Assembly (NCBI GenBank): GCA_948567375.1
Contig: OX419756.1
Span: 50,978,333 to 51,042,332 of the forward strand
Direction: 5' to 3'
Origin: Lunularia cruciata
Taxonomy: Eukaryota > Streptophyta > Marchantiopsida > Lunulariales > Lunulariaceae
Length of the DNA stretch: 64,000 nucleotides
Shown piece after piece: positions 37,158 to 46,942 of this stretch. A program made the position numbers and the translations under genes. The notes under the pieces are model-generated. The model was given only the letters and a program-made list of their open reading frames with translations, was not told the origin of the DNA and did not search any database. The first letter of the stretch is position 1. Each line of letters starts with the position of its first letter.

Positions 37158-38180
37158 TTGCAGATGACATCCATGGTTCCTAGACGTCCCAATGCAGGTG
37201 TGGTAGGTGGTGATGGAGTACCTGATGGAGTACCTGCTAGTCAGCCACCTGCTACTACACAGACTGAGTCTAGCATGATGTTGGGGGCGGCTCAGCTGAT
37301 TATGCGGCATCCTTTATTTTCAGCCAGTGACATGTTTACATTGGGAGTTGACCCAGCCCCAGTGTTCCGGTTGGCTGCCACGTTGTGTGAGAGTAGGGAT
37401 GGTGCAGTTCCTACTACTAGAGCAGAGGTGGTTGGTAGTGGAGCTGACTTGGTTGAGGAGCATGGGATCCGTTCAGCGACCAGTGGTTTATGGCAGGCAG
37501 CAGCGGCTAGATTGGAGGAGTTGCCAGCTAGACCGGCCTTTGAGAGAGCACGGTTTACACCTGGTGTTGTCCTATTGGATAACCAGAGGGGGATCTTTCG
37601 TTTGGTGGGACCTTCAGGGAAGGTCTATACACCACAGAGAGTCTTGTTAGACTCTGGTGCGCAGCCCCTTATGTTGGGGAAGGCTGTAGTTGTTGGTCTG
37701 GAGTTACGGAAGACCGATGTGGAGAGGTGTCCATTTCAGATCCAGACATCTCTAGGTGGTGGTTCGACACAGTACATCACACGTGGGGAGCTTGTTGTCC
37801 AGGTTCAGCCTGGTCATCCGACTGATAGCTCGGTGGTGAGAGCTCAGGCTATTGCGACGATAGCTGAGTCATATGATGTGCTAGTTGGGGGAGCAGTGTT
37901 ATACCCTATGGGTTTCAGTATTGACTATTGGGAGGAGACAACCTCTTTTAGACCTGGTTGGCAGTCTGGTGAGGGACGGGTATGTCGCCTACCAATACGC
38001 TTTAGTAGTGGCAGTCTTGGCTCACTACAGTCCGGGACCATGGCAGCATCAGTTTTGGCTTTCAGCGGTGTAGTTACTTGGCCTGGTGACTTGTTGGAGG
38101 GGATTGTTCCATCCACCTTGGATGTTCCATTGTGGAGTTCAGAGGAGGCATTGCAGCAGCATGCAGATCAGTTGGTGCAG
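37158..38180 (+). pseudogene. Element A aspartic protease region
   Basis: 341 open codons in the gag frame. The retropepsin active site is RVLLDSGAQPLMLGKA (about 37640-37690), followed by the flap-like region and YDVLVGGAVLYPMGFSIDYW (about 37872-37932; the G-A/V-L-Y-P-M block ends the protease). It would cleave the polyprotein. It ends at TAG 38181, which is CAG in copy B, and the frame continues into the methyltransferase. Confidence 0.85.
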
Positions 38181-38183
38181 TAG

Positions 38184-39581
38184 GCTTGGAGTGGAGCCTT
38201 CGTACCATCAAGGGATGAGTGTGAGGATGAGCCTCCAGAGGCGATTGCTTTGACACCTTTGGATACCACACTCATTGCTTGGCAGTATCCAGTAGAGGGG
38301 ATATGTCTATTAGAGTTGTTTGGTGGGATCAGCACCGGACTAGCTGCGGTGTTACAGGCGGGTATCCGAGTACAGAGGTACTTGTATGTAGAGAGAGATG
38401 AGACTGCTAGGCGAGTCTCTCTACATCATGTGGCACACTTGGCCTATCGGTATCCGGAGTTATTACCGATGTGAGCAGTCAGAGGTTACCAGAAGGCCTT
38501 ACCAGGAGACATTTCCTTATTGGGGGCGCATGACCTAGAGAGACATGGGCCTATTCACTTGGTGATTTCTGGATGGCCATGTTAGGGACATACACGTGCG
38601 GGCCGCGGTTTGGGTCTTCAGGATCCTCGTTCTGGTGTGTTTTGGGAGATGTTACGGATACTACGACATCTCCAGGTTCATCAGTCTGTTTCTCCAGCTT
38701 ACCTTTTGGAGAACGTTCCATTGATGGGTGATTCTCACACTAGAGTGGTGGCGAGTACACATTAGGTCCATTCTTGGATGGGACCTGCTGTATTGTTAGA
38801 TGCAGCCAGAGTGGGATCACGGGCTCATTGTCTTCGTCTTTGGTGGACAAACCTCTTACTCAGAGAGGTTCTATAGTGTGCTTATGATGGGATTCAGCGA
38901 CTGGACCACATTCTTGTTGATGATATCTTGGATGTTGGGCGTCAGTCTCAGACAGTGGTAGTGGCTGATAGGTCACCCATGGCAGTGGTGAACCTAGTTG
39001 GACAGCCTAGAGCTGCATTTCCCACACTCATGAGTTTCCCAGGCTCTCATGCTTTTCGAGAGGGAGGACCTGGACTTGTTTGGGACTCACAGTTACAGCA
39101 GTTGGTGGAGCCCAATGCTGATGAGAGAGAGCGGGCGATGGGTTTTCGCACCGGTATTACCGCTGTTCCAGCAGTGTCAGAGGCATCCAGGCGTCAGGTG
39201 TTAGGTCAGGCTATGGACCTGAACTGTTTGACCTGGATTGTGAGCCTTGGTTTGGCAGAGCAGCATAGGATGCACTTGATAGGCATCACCACTCGGACAC
39301 TTGTGAGCCCTGTGCCTATCGAGACGATTCAGGCACATGCTGGGGGCGATCGACCGAGTGGACATGGTATTCTTGGGACACATCTAGTAGCTACTAGGGA
39401 GAGTGGTCTACTTGGAGTCCATCCAGGTGAGCGTGGGCTACTTGGATTACACCCTTGGTCCACATGGGATGCAGCCAGAGGACATATGGAGCTTGCAGCC
39501 AGAGTGGAGGGAGTTTTTCACATAGAGGTTGGGACCTCTAGTGGTCGGGAGCATGACACCATTGCTCCCAAGGGCCCAGTG
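38184..39581 (+). pseudogene. Element A C5 cytosine DNA methyltransferase domain, between protease and RT
   Basis: AdoMet-dependent cytosine-5 DNA methyltransferase with motifs in canonical order. Motif I: LLELFGGISTGLAAVLQAGI (38307-38366, AdoMet binding); motif II region YVERDE. Motif IV: ISGWPC at 38565-38582 with the catalytic Cys; the next codon is TAG (CAA in copy B). Motif VI: LENVPLMGDS (ENV 38709-38717). Motif VIII-like GSRAHCLRLWWTNLL (about 38814-38858). Motifs IX-X: DERERAMGF and RRQVLGQAMDLNCLTWIVSL (39120-39250). The ENV...M, DAARV and RAH...WW-NL spacing is most like Dnmt3, but without the permutation seen in plant DRM enzymes. No recognition domain of known type was seen. Stops at 38472, 38583, 38763 and 38874 inactivate this copy. 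It shares the gag-pol frame, so it was probably made as part of the polyprotein. Confidence 0.88.
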
Positions 39582-39584
39582 TAG

Positions 39585-41429
39585 CAGCCAGTCAGTACGT
39601 CTTCCACTCCTACTACAGTTACAGAGGATACTTGGGAGCCAGATCTTGGACCCAAGCTTACTGGAGAGGAAACACGGAGGGTTTGGAGGTTCTTGAGGAG
39701 TCACACGAGTTGTTTTGCCTTCAGTATGAAGGATTTGGGTGCTCTGAAGGGACCTGGTATACGGATTGAGCTGACTAGCGACACACCTGTTTTCCGACGT
39801 CCTTATCGATATAGTGAGATGGAGAGGACATTGATTCAGAGCCGGAGTAGTGACCTTTTTGAGGCTGGTTTGGTGGAGATTTCACATGGAGAGTATGCAT
39901 CAGCGACAGTGATGCCAGCCAAGAAGGATATGCATGGCAACTTTATAGATAGGCGGATGTGTGGAGATTACCGTCCTATCAACCGACAGACCAGGGCTGA
40001 TCGGTATGCCATGCCTACACCGGAGGAGATTTTTGATGTGATTGGGCATGCAAAGGTCTTCAGTACTTTGGATCTTCGAGCGGGATATCATCAGTTGCCG
40101 ATCAGGGAGGAAGATAAGTCCAAGACAACATTTTGGGCTATTGATCCTCACGGCAAGGATGTGTTATATCAGTGGAGATTCTTACCATTTGGGTTGAAGA
40201 ATGCTCCTGCTGAGTTCCAGAGGGTCATGGATAGGATCCTAGCTGGACTGGATTTTGCTCGGTGCTATATTGATGACATTTTGGTGTATAGCACTACTGT
40301 GGAGGAGCATGAGAGACAGTTGTTGGAGGTGTTTGAGAGGTTGAGATCTCATGGACTCAAATTACATCTTGGGAAGTGTAGGTTCTTCCATGAGCAGGTT
40401 GAGTATTTGGGTCACACTATCTACCCCGGAGGACTTGGTGTTCAGCAGACCAAGGTGGAGGCTATTGCACGTATTCCTCGGCCTACGGATGTGAGCAGAG
40501 TGCGAGCATTCCTTGGGTTGGCGAACTTCTATTGCCGCTATGTTAGAGGATTTAGTGCCATTGCCAAGGCCTTGACGAAGCTGACCAAGCTTACACAGGA
40601 GTGGTGTTGGGGAGATGAGCAGGAGAGAGCTTTTATAGAGCTCAAGGAGAGGTTGACATCTGCTCCTATTTTGAGGAGACCGATTAGGGGACGACCATTT
40701 CAGGTTCATACTGATTGGAGTATGTTGGGGCTTGGAGCGGTGCTCACCCAACATGATGATGAGGAGGAGTTTGTGGTGGCCTATGCTAGTCGCTCCAACA
40801 ATTCAGCGGAGGCGAAGTATAGTTCATATGAGGGAGAGTGCTTGGCAGCAGTTTGGGCAGTAGCACATTTCCGATGTTACCTATTTGGTAACCCCTTCAC
40901 TCTCATCACTGATCATCAGCCGCTGAAGTGGTTGATGGAGTCCGACAAGCTTTCAGGGAAGCTTGCACGATGGGCTCTGATTTTACAGGAGTATGATTTC
41001 ACGGTTGTTCACAGACCTGGAGTGGTGAACCGTGATGCAGATTGGTTGAGTAGAAACCCATGTCCTAGCCAGCAGGATCAGACCGGAGCACGTTGGCATG
41101 GTGAGACAGATGAGGAGATGGTGCCAGGTTGGCATGCATCGGCCTTTCTGTGTATATTTGCAGAGACTTTGGTGGTATCTCTCTCGGCGCATACAGGAGG
41201 AGTTATTGAGGTCACAGATCCAGAGAGTGAAGATATTGGTACAGTTCAGCAAGACATTCATGATGATGTCTTAGTGATGGACTATCTTCGCACTGGTGTT
41301 GTGGGTGGCACAGTTGGGGCCAAGGAGAGAGACCGTGTTCTTCAGCGAGCCAGACGGTTCAGATTGGAGGGTAGGCACCTTTTGCGTGTATGGGAGGATG
41401 GTAGAGTGCGAGTAGTACCACTTCCATCA
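39585..41429 (+). CDS. Element A reverse transcriptase and RNase H, open
   Basis: The only long intact piece of element A: 615 codons without a stop, bounded by TAG at 39582 and TAG at 41430 (the first ATG is at 39693). RT blocks: SATVMPAKKDMHGNF, RMCGDYRPINRQTRAD, STLDLRAGYHQLPI, WRFLPFGLKNAPAEFQRVMD, and catalytic CYIDDILVYS (about 40264-40293). Then FLGLANFYCRYVRGFS, RNase H with QVHTDWSMLGLGAVL, ASRSNNSAEAKYSSYEGECL and LITDHQPLKWLM (D, E and D present), and HRPGVVNRDADWLSRNP. It copies element RNA to DNA and degrades the template. Part of a larger polyprotein, so not an independent gene. Confidence 0.88.
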
Positions 41430-41432
41430 TAG

Positions 41433-41659
41433 AGACCACAGTTGGTCCGTCATGCTCATGAGGAGCTAGGACATTTTGGAGTAAAGCGTACATATAGCTT
41501 ACTCTAGAGTCATTATTGGTGGCGCGGTATGCAAACCGAGGTATAGCAGTTTGTTGCCAGATGTGTGGTTTGTGACCGAGTTAGAGCATCATTCAATGCT
41601 CCTACGCCACAGTTACACCCATTACCTATCATGGGATTGGGTTACCGTTGGAGTTTGGA
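41433..41659 (+). pseudogene. Element A integrase remnant (zinc domain only)
   Basis: The HHCC zinc-binding domain is visible as HAHEELGHFGVKRTYSLL, SHYWWRGMQTEV and CVVCDRV, with TAGs near 41505 and 41544. After GYRWSLE the catalytic core is gone: the sequence jumps to the C-terminal part. In copy B the missing piece is 56609-57212 (604 bp), not a multiple of three, so the frame changes here. Confidence 0.8.
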
Positions 41660-42091
41660 GATACTTTACGCTATGCTACCATTCGAGGAGGAGGTTATAG
41701 ACCCTCGATCCGTCGATTTCATCCAGGCGACTATGTATATCTACAGCAGACAGCACCGACGACACTTGATGTTTCTACAGGCCACACTATCTTGAGAGTG
41801 CGCGAGGTTTTGCCATCTGGAGTCCTTGTGTTAGAAGGACATGATGGTGTTGTTTGGAAGGATCATGTGCGCAATTGTGCGCCATGCCACCTCCCAAACA
41901 TTGATGGTACTATGGACCCAAGCTTGGCACTTGTACGTGCAGGCTTGAGGTGTATGTTATGTGGCTCTTCTGGTGGAGCTGCTACTATGTTAGTGTGTGA
42001 TAGCTGTTCAAGAGGATGGCATATGGCATGTATGACTCCTCCCCTCACGGCGGTTCCTCAGGGAAAGTGGTTATGTCCTAGATGTACTTGA
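41648..42091 (+). pseudogene. Element A integrase C-terminal region with PHD finger
   Basis: Frame of 147 codons after the integrase deletion. FHPGDYVYLQQ and TILRVREVLPSGVLVLEGHD form an SH3-like integrase C-terminal fold. The last 47 residues are a PHD finger, C4HC3: RCMLCGSSGG (C-x2-C), LVCDSCSRGWHMAC (C-x2-C-x4-H-x2-C) and KWLCPRCT (C-x2-C), with the conserved Trp two residues before the last pair. PHD fingers read histone H3 tails (unmodified or methylated K4). Its place at the end of integrase is where chromoviruses carry a chromodomain, so targeting of insertion is a reasonable inference. Copy B retains all eight ligands. Confidence 0.9.
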
Positions 42092-42247
42092 CCTATAGCT
42101 AGTTCATTCTTTATATGGTATAGATTGCAGACAGGCGACTAACGATGGGGCTCCATAGCACCCGGCCTCCTGATCTTTGCCCATTAGAGGGTATACCATA
42201 TACTTAGAGTAGATGGCTATCTGGAGTTAGAGGGACCTAACCGCCAG

Positions 42248-42260
42248 CTAGGGGGGCGAT
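42248..42260 (+). other. Element A polypurine tract
   Basis: CTAGGGGGGCGAT directly before TGTGGCAC, i.e. before the 105 bp repeat and not before the LTR core. Copy B has the same arrangement (56008-56020 on the other strand). Confidence 0.65.
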
Positions 42261-42365
42261 TGTGGCACTTTAGATTCTATGTATGACTTATGTGTGAGTT
42301 GTGCTTTTATAGTGTATGATGTTGACAGCGATGTATGTTGTGTAGCGATGTATATACGCACGACA
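42261..42365 (+). repeat. 105 bp terminal repeat, first copy (R1)
   Basis: TGTGGCACTTTAGA...ACGCACGACA, followed by GC and then the LTR core. Repeats at 42818-42922 with one difference seen. The junction GACAGCTGTC is a perfect palindrome, like a joined LTR-LTR end. Confidence 0.85.
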
Positions 42366-42367
42366 GC

Positions 42368-42922
42368 TGTCACACCATTTGTAGTTCCGCATCTAGATGC
42401 TCGGACACTGGAGTTCCAGTGATGGTAGTTAGAGTTATTCTAGCTGTTCCTCAGGGACTACTTTCCGATGGTTAGATTTCGTGTTCGGGGTACTGACTTC
42501 ACGGTGGGGCCCACCGTCACTTTGCACCGTTTGCACCGTCGAGTGTGCCATCAGCGGGACCGTTAGGGTTTCAGGGCTAGCTCGAGTCCAGGGGGTATAG
42601 TTTCGAAGTGAGCTCCAGAGAGCTCACTTCTCTGATGTTGAGCCTTCGAGTTCCTGGCTATGGTGGACAGAGGCCGGCGAGCGTCACCTGGATTCTCTAT
42701 GCTTGAGTGGGTGTGGCTTGACTGTAATCAGTGCCCAATTGTTGGCAGTTTATAGAGTGACAGATCAAGTACTGATCTGAGTTGAGTTGAGTTGAGAGTG
42801 TTAAGCAATCTGATTATTGTGGCACTTTAGAGTCTATGTATGACTTATGTGTGAGTTGTGCTTTTATAGTGTATGATGTTGACAGCGATGTATGTTGTGT
42901 AGCGATGTATATACGCACGACA
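42368..42922 (+). repeat. Element A 3' LTR (core plus second 105 bp repeat)
   Basis: Core 42368-42816 matches 33676-34124; one base later the 105 bp repeat (R2, 42818-42922) closes the element at GCACGACA. Read as TGTCAC...CGACA the LTR is 555 bp, but the 5' LTR lacks R2. Confidence 0.8.
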
Positions 42923-42926
42923 CGCA

Positions 42927-43890
42927 TCATAGTCTTTGTCAACCAACTCAAAAAAATGATTCATGTGCATCCTATCACCAAGGATGCAACTACCTCACAA
43001 TTAGCTCAATTGTACTTAGATGCAATTTTTTCTCACCATGGCTTTTCTCAAGTGCTCATCATATATAGAGGTACTCAATTCACTAGTTTGTTTTAGAGAA
43101 GACTCTTTGGTTTCTTCAACCAAATTAGCCATGTCCATAGCTTACCATCCACATACTTATGAACAAATAGAGAGGGAAAATTGCACTATTGAGAACATGC
43201 TCTGGGCTTTACTTTAGATGAGAAAGAGAGGTGGGATACCTTACTCCCATTGGTGGAATTTTCTTACAACAATTCAATGAATGCCTCCACACAAGTAACA
43301 CTATTCTTCCTTAAAGCATCCTTTGACACCTTTGAGCTTGATGAAGATCCATCTAGTGGCTACCAAGGTTGATACTATCAACATTTTTGTTTTTAGAATC
43401 TAAAAGGGCATGGAGAATGCCAATCACATGTTACAAATCACCTTTAATCTATAGAATTAGTATGCAGATTCACACCGCCAACACATGGAGTTCAATGTTG
43501 GAAATCAAGTCTGGCTGTCAACCACCAATCTCAAGTTAGTTGGCCTTCATAAGCTTAGACCTTGTTTTATTAGACCTTTCTCTATTCTTCATCAAATTAG
43601 GGTAGTGGCCTACCACCTCAAGCTACCACCACACATAAAGATCCATCCAATATTTCATGTTTCCTTGCTACACAAATATGCACCATGACCACCCCACTTC
43701 TCTTCCATCCAAGAAAGTCAACCTTACCCAACCCTCATTGATGACACAAAGAAATATGAAGTCAAATGTATTCTCCAAAAATGCATCCATGGTACTCGCC
43801 ATCCACGTGTGGAATATCGTGTACATTGGAAAGGGTGCCCACTATATGAGGCAACATGGGAGCCAATTGCCAACTTGACTAACATATTGG
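42927..43890 (+). pseudogene. Element C integrase core remainder and chromodomain
   Basis: Continuation of C's integrase after element A: FVNQLKKMIHVHPITKDATT, YLDAIFSHHGFSQVLI and YRGTQFTSLF (second Asp region altered), AYHPHTYEQIERENCT (catalytic Glu region), then EKERWDTLLPLVEFSYNNSM. Further on, PPHIKIHPIFHVSLLHKYAP (about 43629-43688), and a chromodomain VEYRVHWKGCPLYEATWEP (about 43809-43868), the module that targets chromoviruses to heterochromatin. Stops and frameshifts throughout. Confidence 0.75.
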
Positions 43891-46132
43891 TGTCATGTTG
43901 TGGTTTCTTGAGCCATAGAAAAGTAAATTAGCATGGTTTATCTCCACATTAGCGGAGTAGGTTGTATGACACATCCCACGGTTGAGCTTTTGCCATATGA
44001 GCAATCTATGTACATGTATGTGATTGGCCATGTGGGTTATAATCTTATACTTTTCAAGGGATCTGATGTATATACATGGTGGAGAATTGAATCAAGGGGG
44101 GGGGGGTTGTTTTAGTTGGAGGACTCTTGAGCAAGAGTAAGACGTTGAGAGTGAGAGTTGTAGCAGAGCATGGAAATTGGGCATCAGAGAGAGAAGTTGA
44201 GTAGTAGATATCCCATGTTTCCGATTTGCCACTCGTGAATCCTTTTCTCATCAGGCTTCAAATTCTACACCATGACAACTTACAAGATTGGATGGTGGCA
44301 CATTTTGGGGTGGCATTCATGGAATTGGTGACATGAAACCTGGATCCTATAATCCTTCTAGTGCTTACTTATAAACAAGTCTAGGACTTAACTATTTATG
44401 TGCTCTTATAGATGAAAAACAACTCAATTTTGCTCATGAGCTTTGAGGTGGATTTGTGAGGTCCATTTGTCAAAAAGTGAAGAGACTAAATAACAAACTT
44501 GTAAGAGATTGGGTCCCAAGTGGAGAACTCAGGATTTTTTGGACCTTTAAAGGAGTTTGAGGAAGGAATTTGAGAATTGAAGTCCATGATTGGAGAGAAA
44601 AGCTAACAAGCTACAATCTGAAGAAAGAAATCAGATGATTTGAGCAAATTTTGTGAGGGATATGATCAATTGAATCAAGGGGGTAGAATTTCTACCCAAG
44701 AGCACAAAATAGGTAATTTGGAGAGCTTTATGAGATTTTTTCATAATCTATTAATGGGGTTGGAGAAAAGACAAAGTGCCCATAAGGCTGAGCATAAGAA
44801 ATTCTAATTTAAAGTCTATCTCAAATCAGATTTGGTTGATTGAAGTTGGTGCTTTTGGAATGTAAGGTGTTAGAGAAAAGCTGATGATCAGGTTTGGAGT
44901 TTTGATCACTCCCTAAGTTGTGATTTGAGTCACCTCATGAAAATTTCTATGTTGTTAGTGGTTAAGTTTTGCACCTTTGTGTGAAGGTTTCATGTGAATT
45001 TCTCAAAAGAAGAATTCAGGGTCTTGTGTCAAGTATACTTAGGTCTATAGAGCTCACAAGTTAGCTTAGCTCAGGAATTGATCCATATCTAGGGATTGGG
45101 GTTGGATTAGGCCATCAAACTCTACAAAGGGTTAGACAAGGACACAATCAGCACAAAAAAAAATTTGGTAAGCTTTGGGACCATGGAGAGTGAGAGTTGA
45201 TGCAGTAAGTGTTACTAAAATAATATCGTAAGGTTGGTAGAGCAATTCTATCTTCAATCATGAATGATTGGAGATTCTCATATCTTTTGTGATTGTGATT
45301 GAGGATTTTAAACTTCTGGAGTGTTTTTGAGAGTCAAGTGTTCCTCTAATTTAGAGGGTCAAGTGTACCTCTGATATGGAGAAGGTTGCCAAGAACCAAG
45401 AGCAAATCCTAAGTTAGTGATTTCAAAATTAGGATAAAAATTACAAAAAAGTGGCCAATTTTAAGAGCTTGTGAGGGGAGCTGTCATTCTCAGGTTGAAG
45501 ATTATTTCTTATAATTGAAAAGATGATCACAAGCTTTCCATTGAATCCAAGATCAATTGAATCCAAGTCACACACAAAAGGTCATGTCCATATGAGTTTT
45601 GTTGACTTTTCTTGTAAAAAAGACATAGAAGTGCCCCACTTGGATTAGAAGTTGGTTGAAATCTGAAGAAGAGATTAGAGGAGGCTTGGAGTACAGGTTT
45701 AAATTAGCTTAAAGACAAAGTAAGAAGGCTCTGAAGCTCTTTTTTGACAAAAAGTACAGAGAGTTATTGTCAAATTCTTGTGATCTAATTCTCTTTGTGC
45801 TTGCATGTTTGTTTGTATGTCCAATTGGCTTGGATTGGTGTGCGGGTGTTGCGCTTAGGTTACTTCCTTCTAGGTGTATTGTGTTTTTCTCCTTGGTAAT
45901 GTTGGAAGTTATGACCAATAGACCAAGAGTGCATGTTATGATGATAGGTTAGGTTGCCTACTACTTCTTTACATAGTAGAAGGAATCTTAAAAACAAGAG
46001 TAGAGGGTTCTACTGGTTGGGTACCACGTGTGCTCAGATTAGTAGTGACAAGTCTATGCACAATCTCTGATCCATGAGCTCCATAGCTAAGCACCTTGTG
46101 TGTTTCCAAAGAGAGAAAGGCAAGGTACGACA
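43891..46132 (+). mobile_element. Element H: probable 2.2 kb non-autonomous insertion in C
   Basis: Compared with sister element D, C has about 2.2 kb of extra DNA between the chromodomain end and the polypurine tract. The extra DNA begins TGTCATGTTG and ends GGTACGACA (TGTC/GACA, as in element A), with 4 bp flanks TTGG and CCGG that could be one duplication after two C-to-T changes. Near 45935 it has GTTATGATGATAGGTTAGG, similar to the leader of element A (about 35299). No coding domain or LTR pair was found. A G9-10 run lies at about 44098-44107. Confidence 0.45.
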
Positions 46133-46183
46133 CCGGTGTTAGTTCAATCTTTTGAACAACTTCACAACAAGGATATGGCACTT

Positions 46184-46196
46184 AAGAGGGTGAAGG
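46184..46196 (+). other. Element C polypurine tract
   Basis: AAGAGGGTGAAGG just before the 3' LTR; aligned with AAAAGGAGAGAAG of element D. Confidence 0.7.
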
Positions 46197-46198
46197 TC

Positions 46199-46793
46199 AA
46201 TAATACCAATAACTAGACATATTATCTAGAAGTGAAAATTGGCTTGGTAAAATTTAGAAGGATTTTTTGTATGATGGGCTAGCTAGATCAAATAGAGGTA
46301 TCACCAAAAGAGTACTTCTACTAATAGGGAAAAAGCCAAAAATAGCTTGAAAACTTTAGAGCAAATTTTCAAGGCCTAAACGGATGAATGAAACCTCAAA
46401 AATGGAAAGAATCCCCTTTTTTTGGAAAAATGGGCGCACCTTCTTCCCCCATGAGTTGACTGATCAAGAGGTTTCCAATGGTACCTCACCCATGTGATTC
46501 TTAGCTTCCTACAAGAAGATTCTCTAAAGATTCCCTTAGTCAACCTATTTGACCAACTAGATAGGACAAGGACAAACATGTCACCATTCAAGCAACTAAT
46601 CTTAGGGTGGATCTTGCTGGCATGTCACCAATTCATATATCTGATCCAAGGGTGGAGCTTCCTTTGAGGGGATCCTCTTTGCTATATAATAAAGAGAAGT
46701 TGCTCCTTTGGGGCATCGGAGTATTGAGTGTGAAACTTGTATTTTCTCTCTTGTATCTCTCTTGGAGAATTCTCTTGTGCTTGGAGGATTACA
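46199..46793 (+). repeat. Element C 3' LTR
   Basis: From AATAATACCAATAACTAG (the first bases mutated from TGTAAT) to GGATTACA, 595 bp, matching the 5' LTR once the solo LTR is removed. Contains TATATAATAAAGAG near 46683. Confidence 0.8.
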
Positions 46794-46942
46794 CTATTGC
46801 ATTCATTTCTAGTCCAAGCATTGGCACAAGGATCAAGCATCAAACATGATATTTGGTATTTTCATAGAGGAGCTTCAAAGCACATGAAACATAAATGATA
46901 GTGGTTCCAAGAAGATTGATGAAGGGAATTGGCCCATGTATG
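46794..46942 (+). pseudogene. Element F (Copia) protease fragment
   Basis: A 149 bp piece of Copia element F stranded between C and D. WYFHRGASKHMK at about 46854-46890 is the Copia protease active-site block (normally W-x-L-D-S-G-A-S-x-H-M); the catalytic Asp is His here. Confidence 0.55.

Larger units (their letters stand above)
33676..42922 (+). mobile_element. Element A: Ty3/Gypsy retrotransposon encoding a DNA methyltransferase and a PHD finger
   Basis: A 9.25 kb insertion in element C's integrase. Ends are TGTCACGCC and GCACGACA (TGTC/GACA), flanked by CGCA on both sides (33672-33675 and 42923-42926). One frame, interrupted by stops, reads gag with two zinc knuckles, aspartic protease, C5 DNA methyltransferase, RT, RNase H and the integrase zinc domain; the C-terminal PHD part lies in another frame after a deletion. 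The 449 bp LTR cores differ at only six sites, all transitions, so insertion is fairly recent. It lacks the integrase catalytic core (about 604 bp relative to copy B) and has more than ten in-frame stops, so it is not autonomous. Confidence 0.9.
25009..46793 (+). mobile_element. Element C: Ty3/Gypsy chromovirus, decayed, heavily nested
   Basis: LTR retrotransposon with 5' LTR 25009-26023, a tRNA-iMet-type primer site, gag-protease-RT-RNase H-integrase-chromodomain, polypurine tract and 3' LTR 46199-46793. Flanks are CAATT (25004-25008) and CTATT (46794-46798), a 5 bp target duplication with one change. It is inserted in Copia element F. Insertions G, E, A and H interrupt it; without them its LTRs are equal in length (596 and 595 bp). 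Its coding region has many stops, so it is old. Element D is a second, inverted member of the same family. Confidence 0.85.

Noticed and set aside
38184..39581. Host methyltransferase gene interrupted by a retroelement
   Set aside because: The domain is in the same frame and order in two separate copies, between protease and RT, with no introns or target duplication around it.
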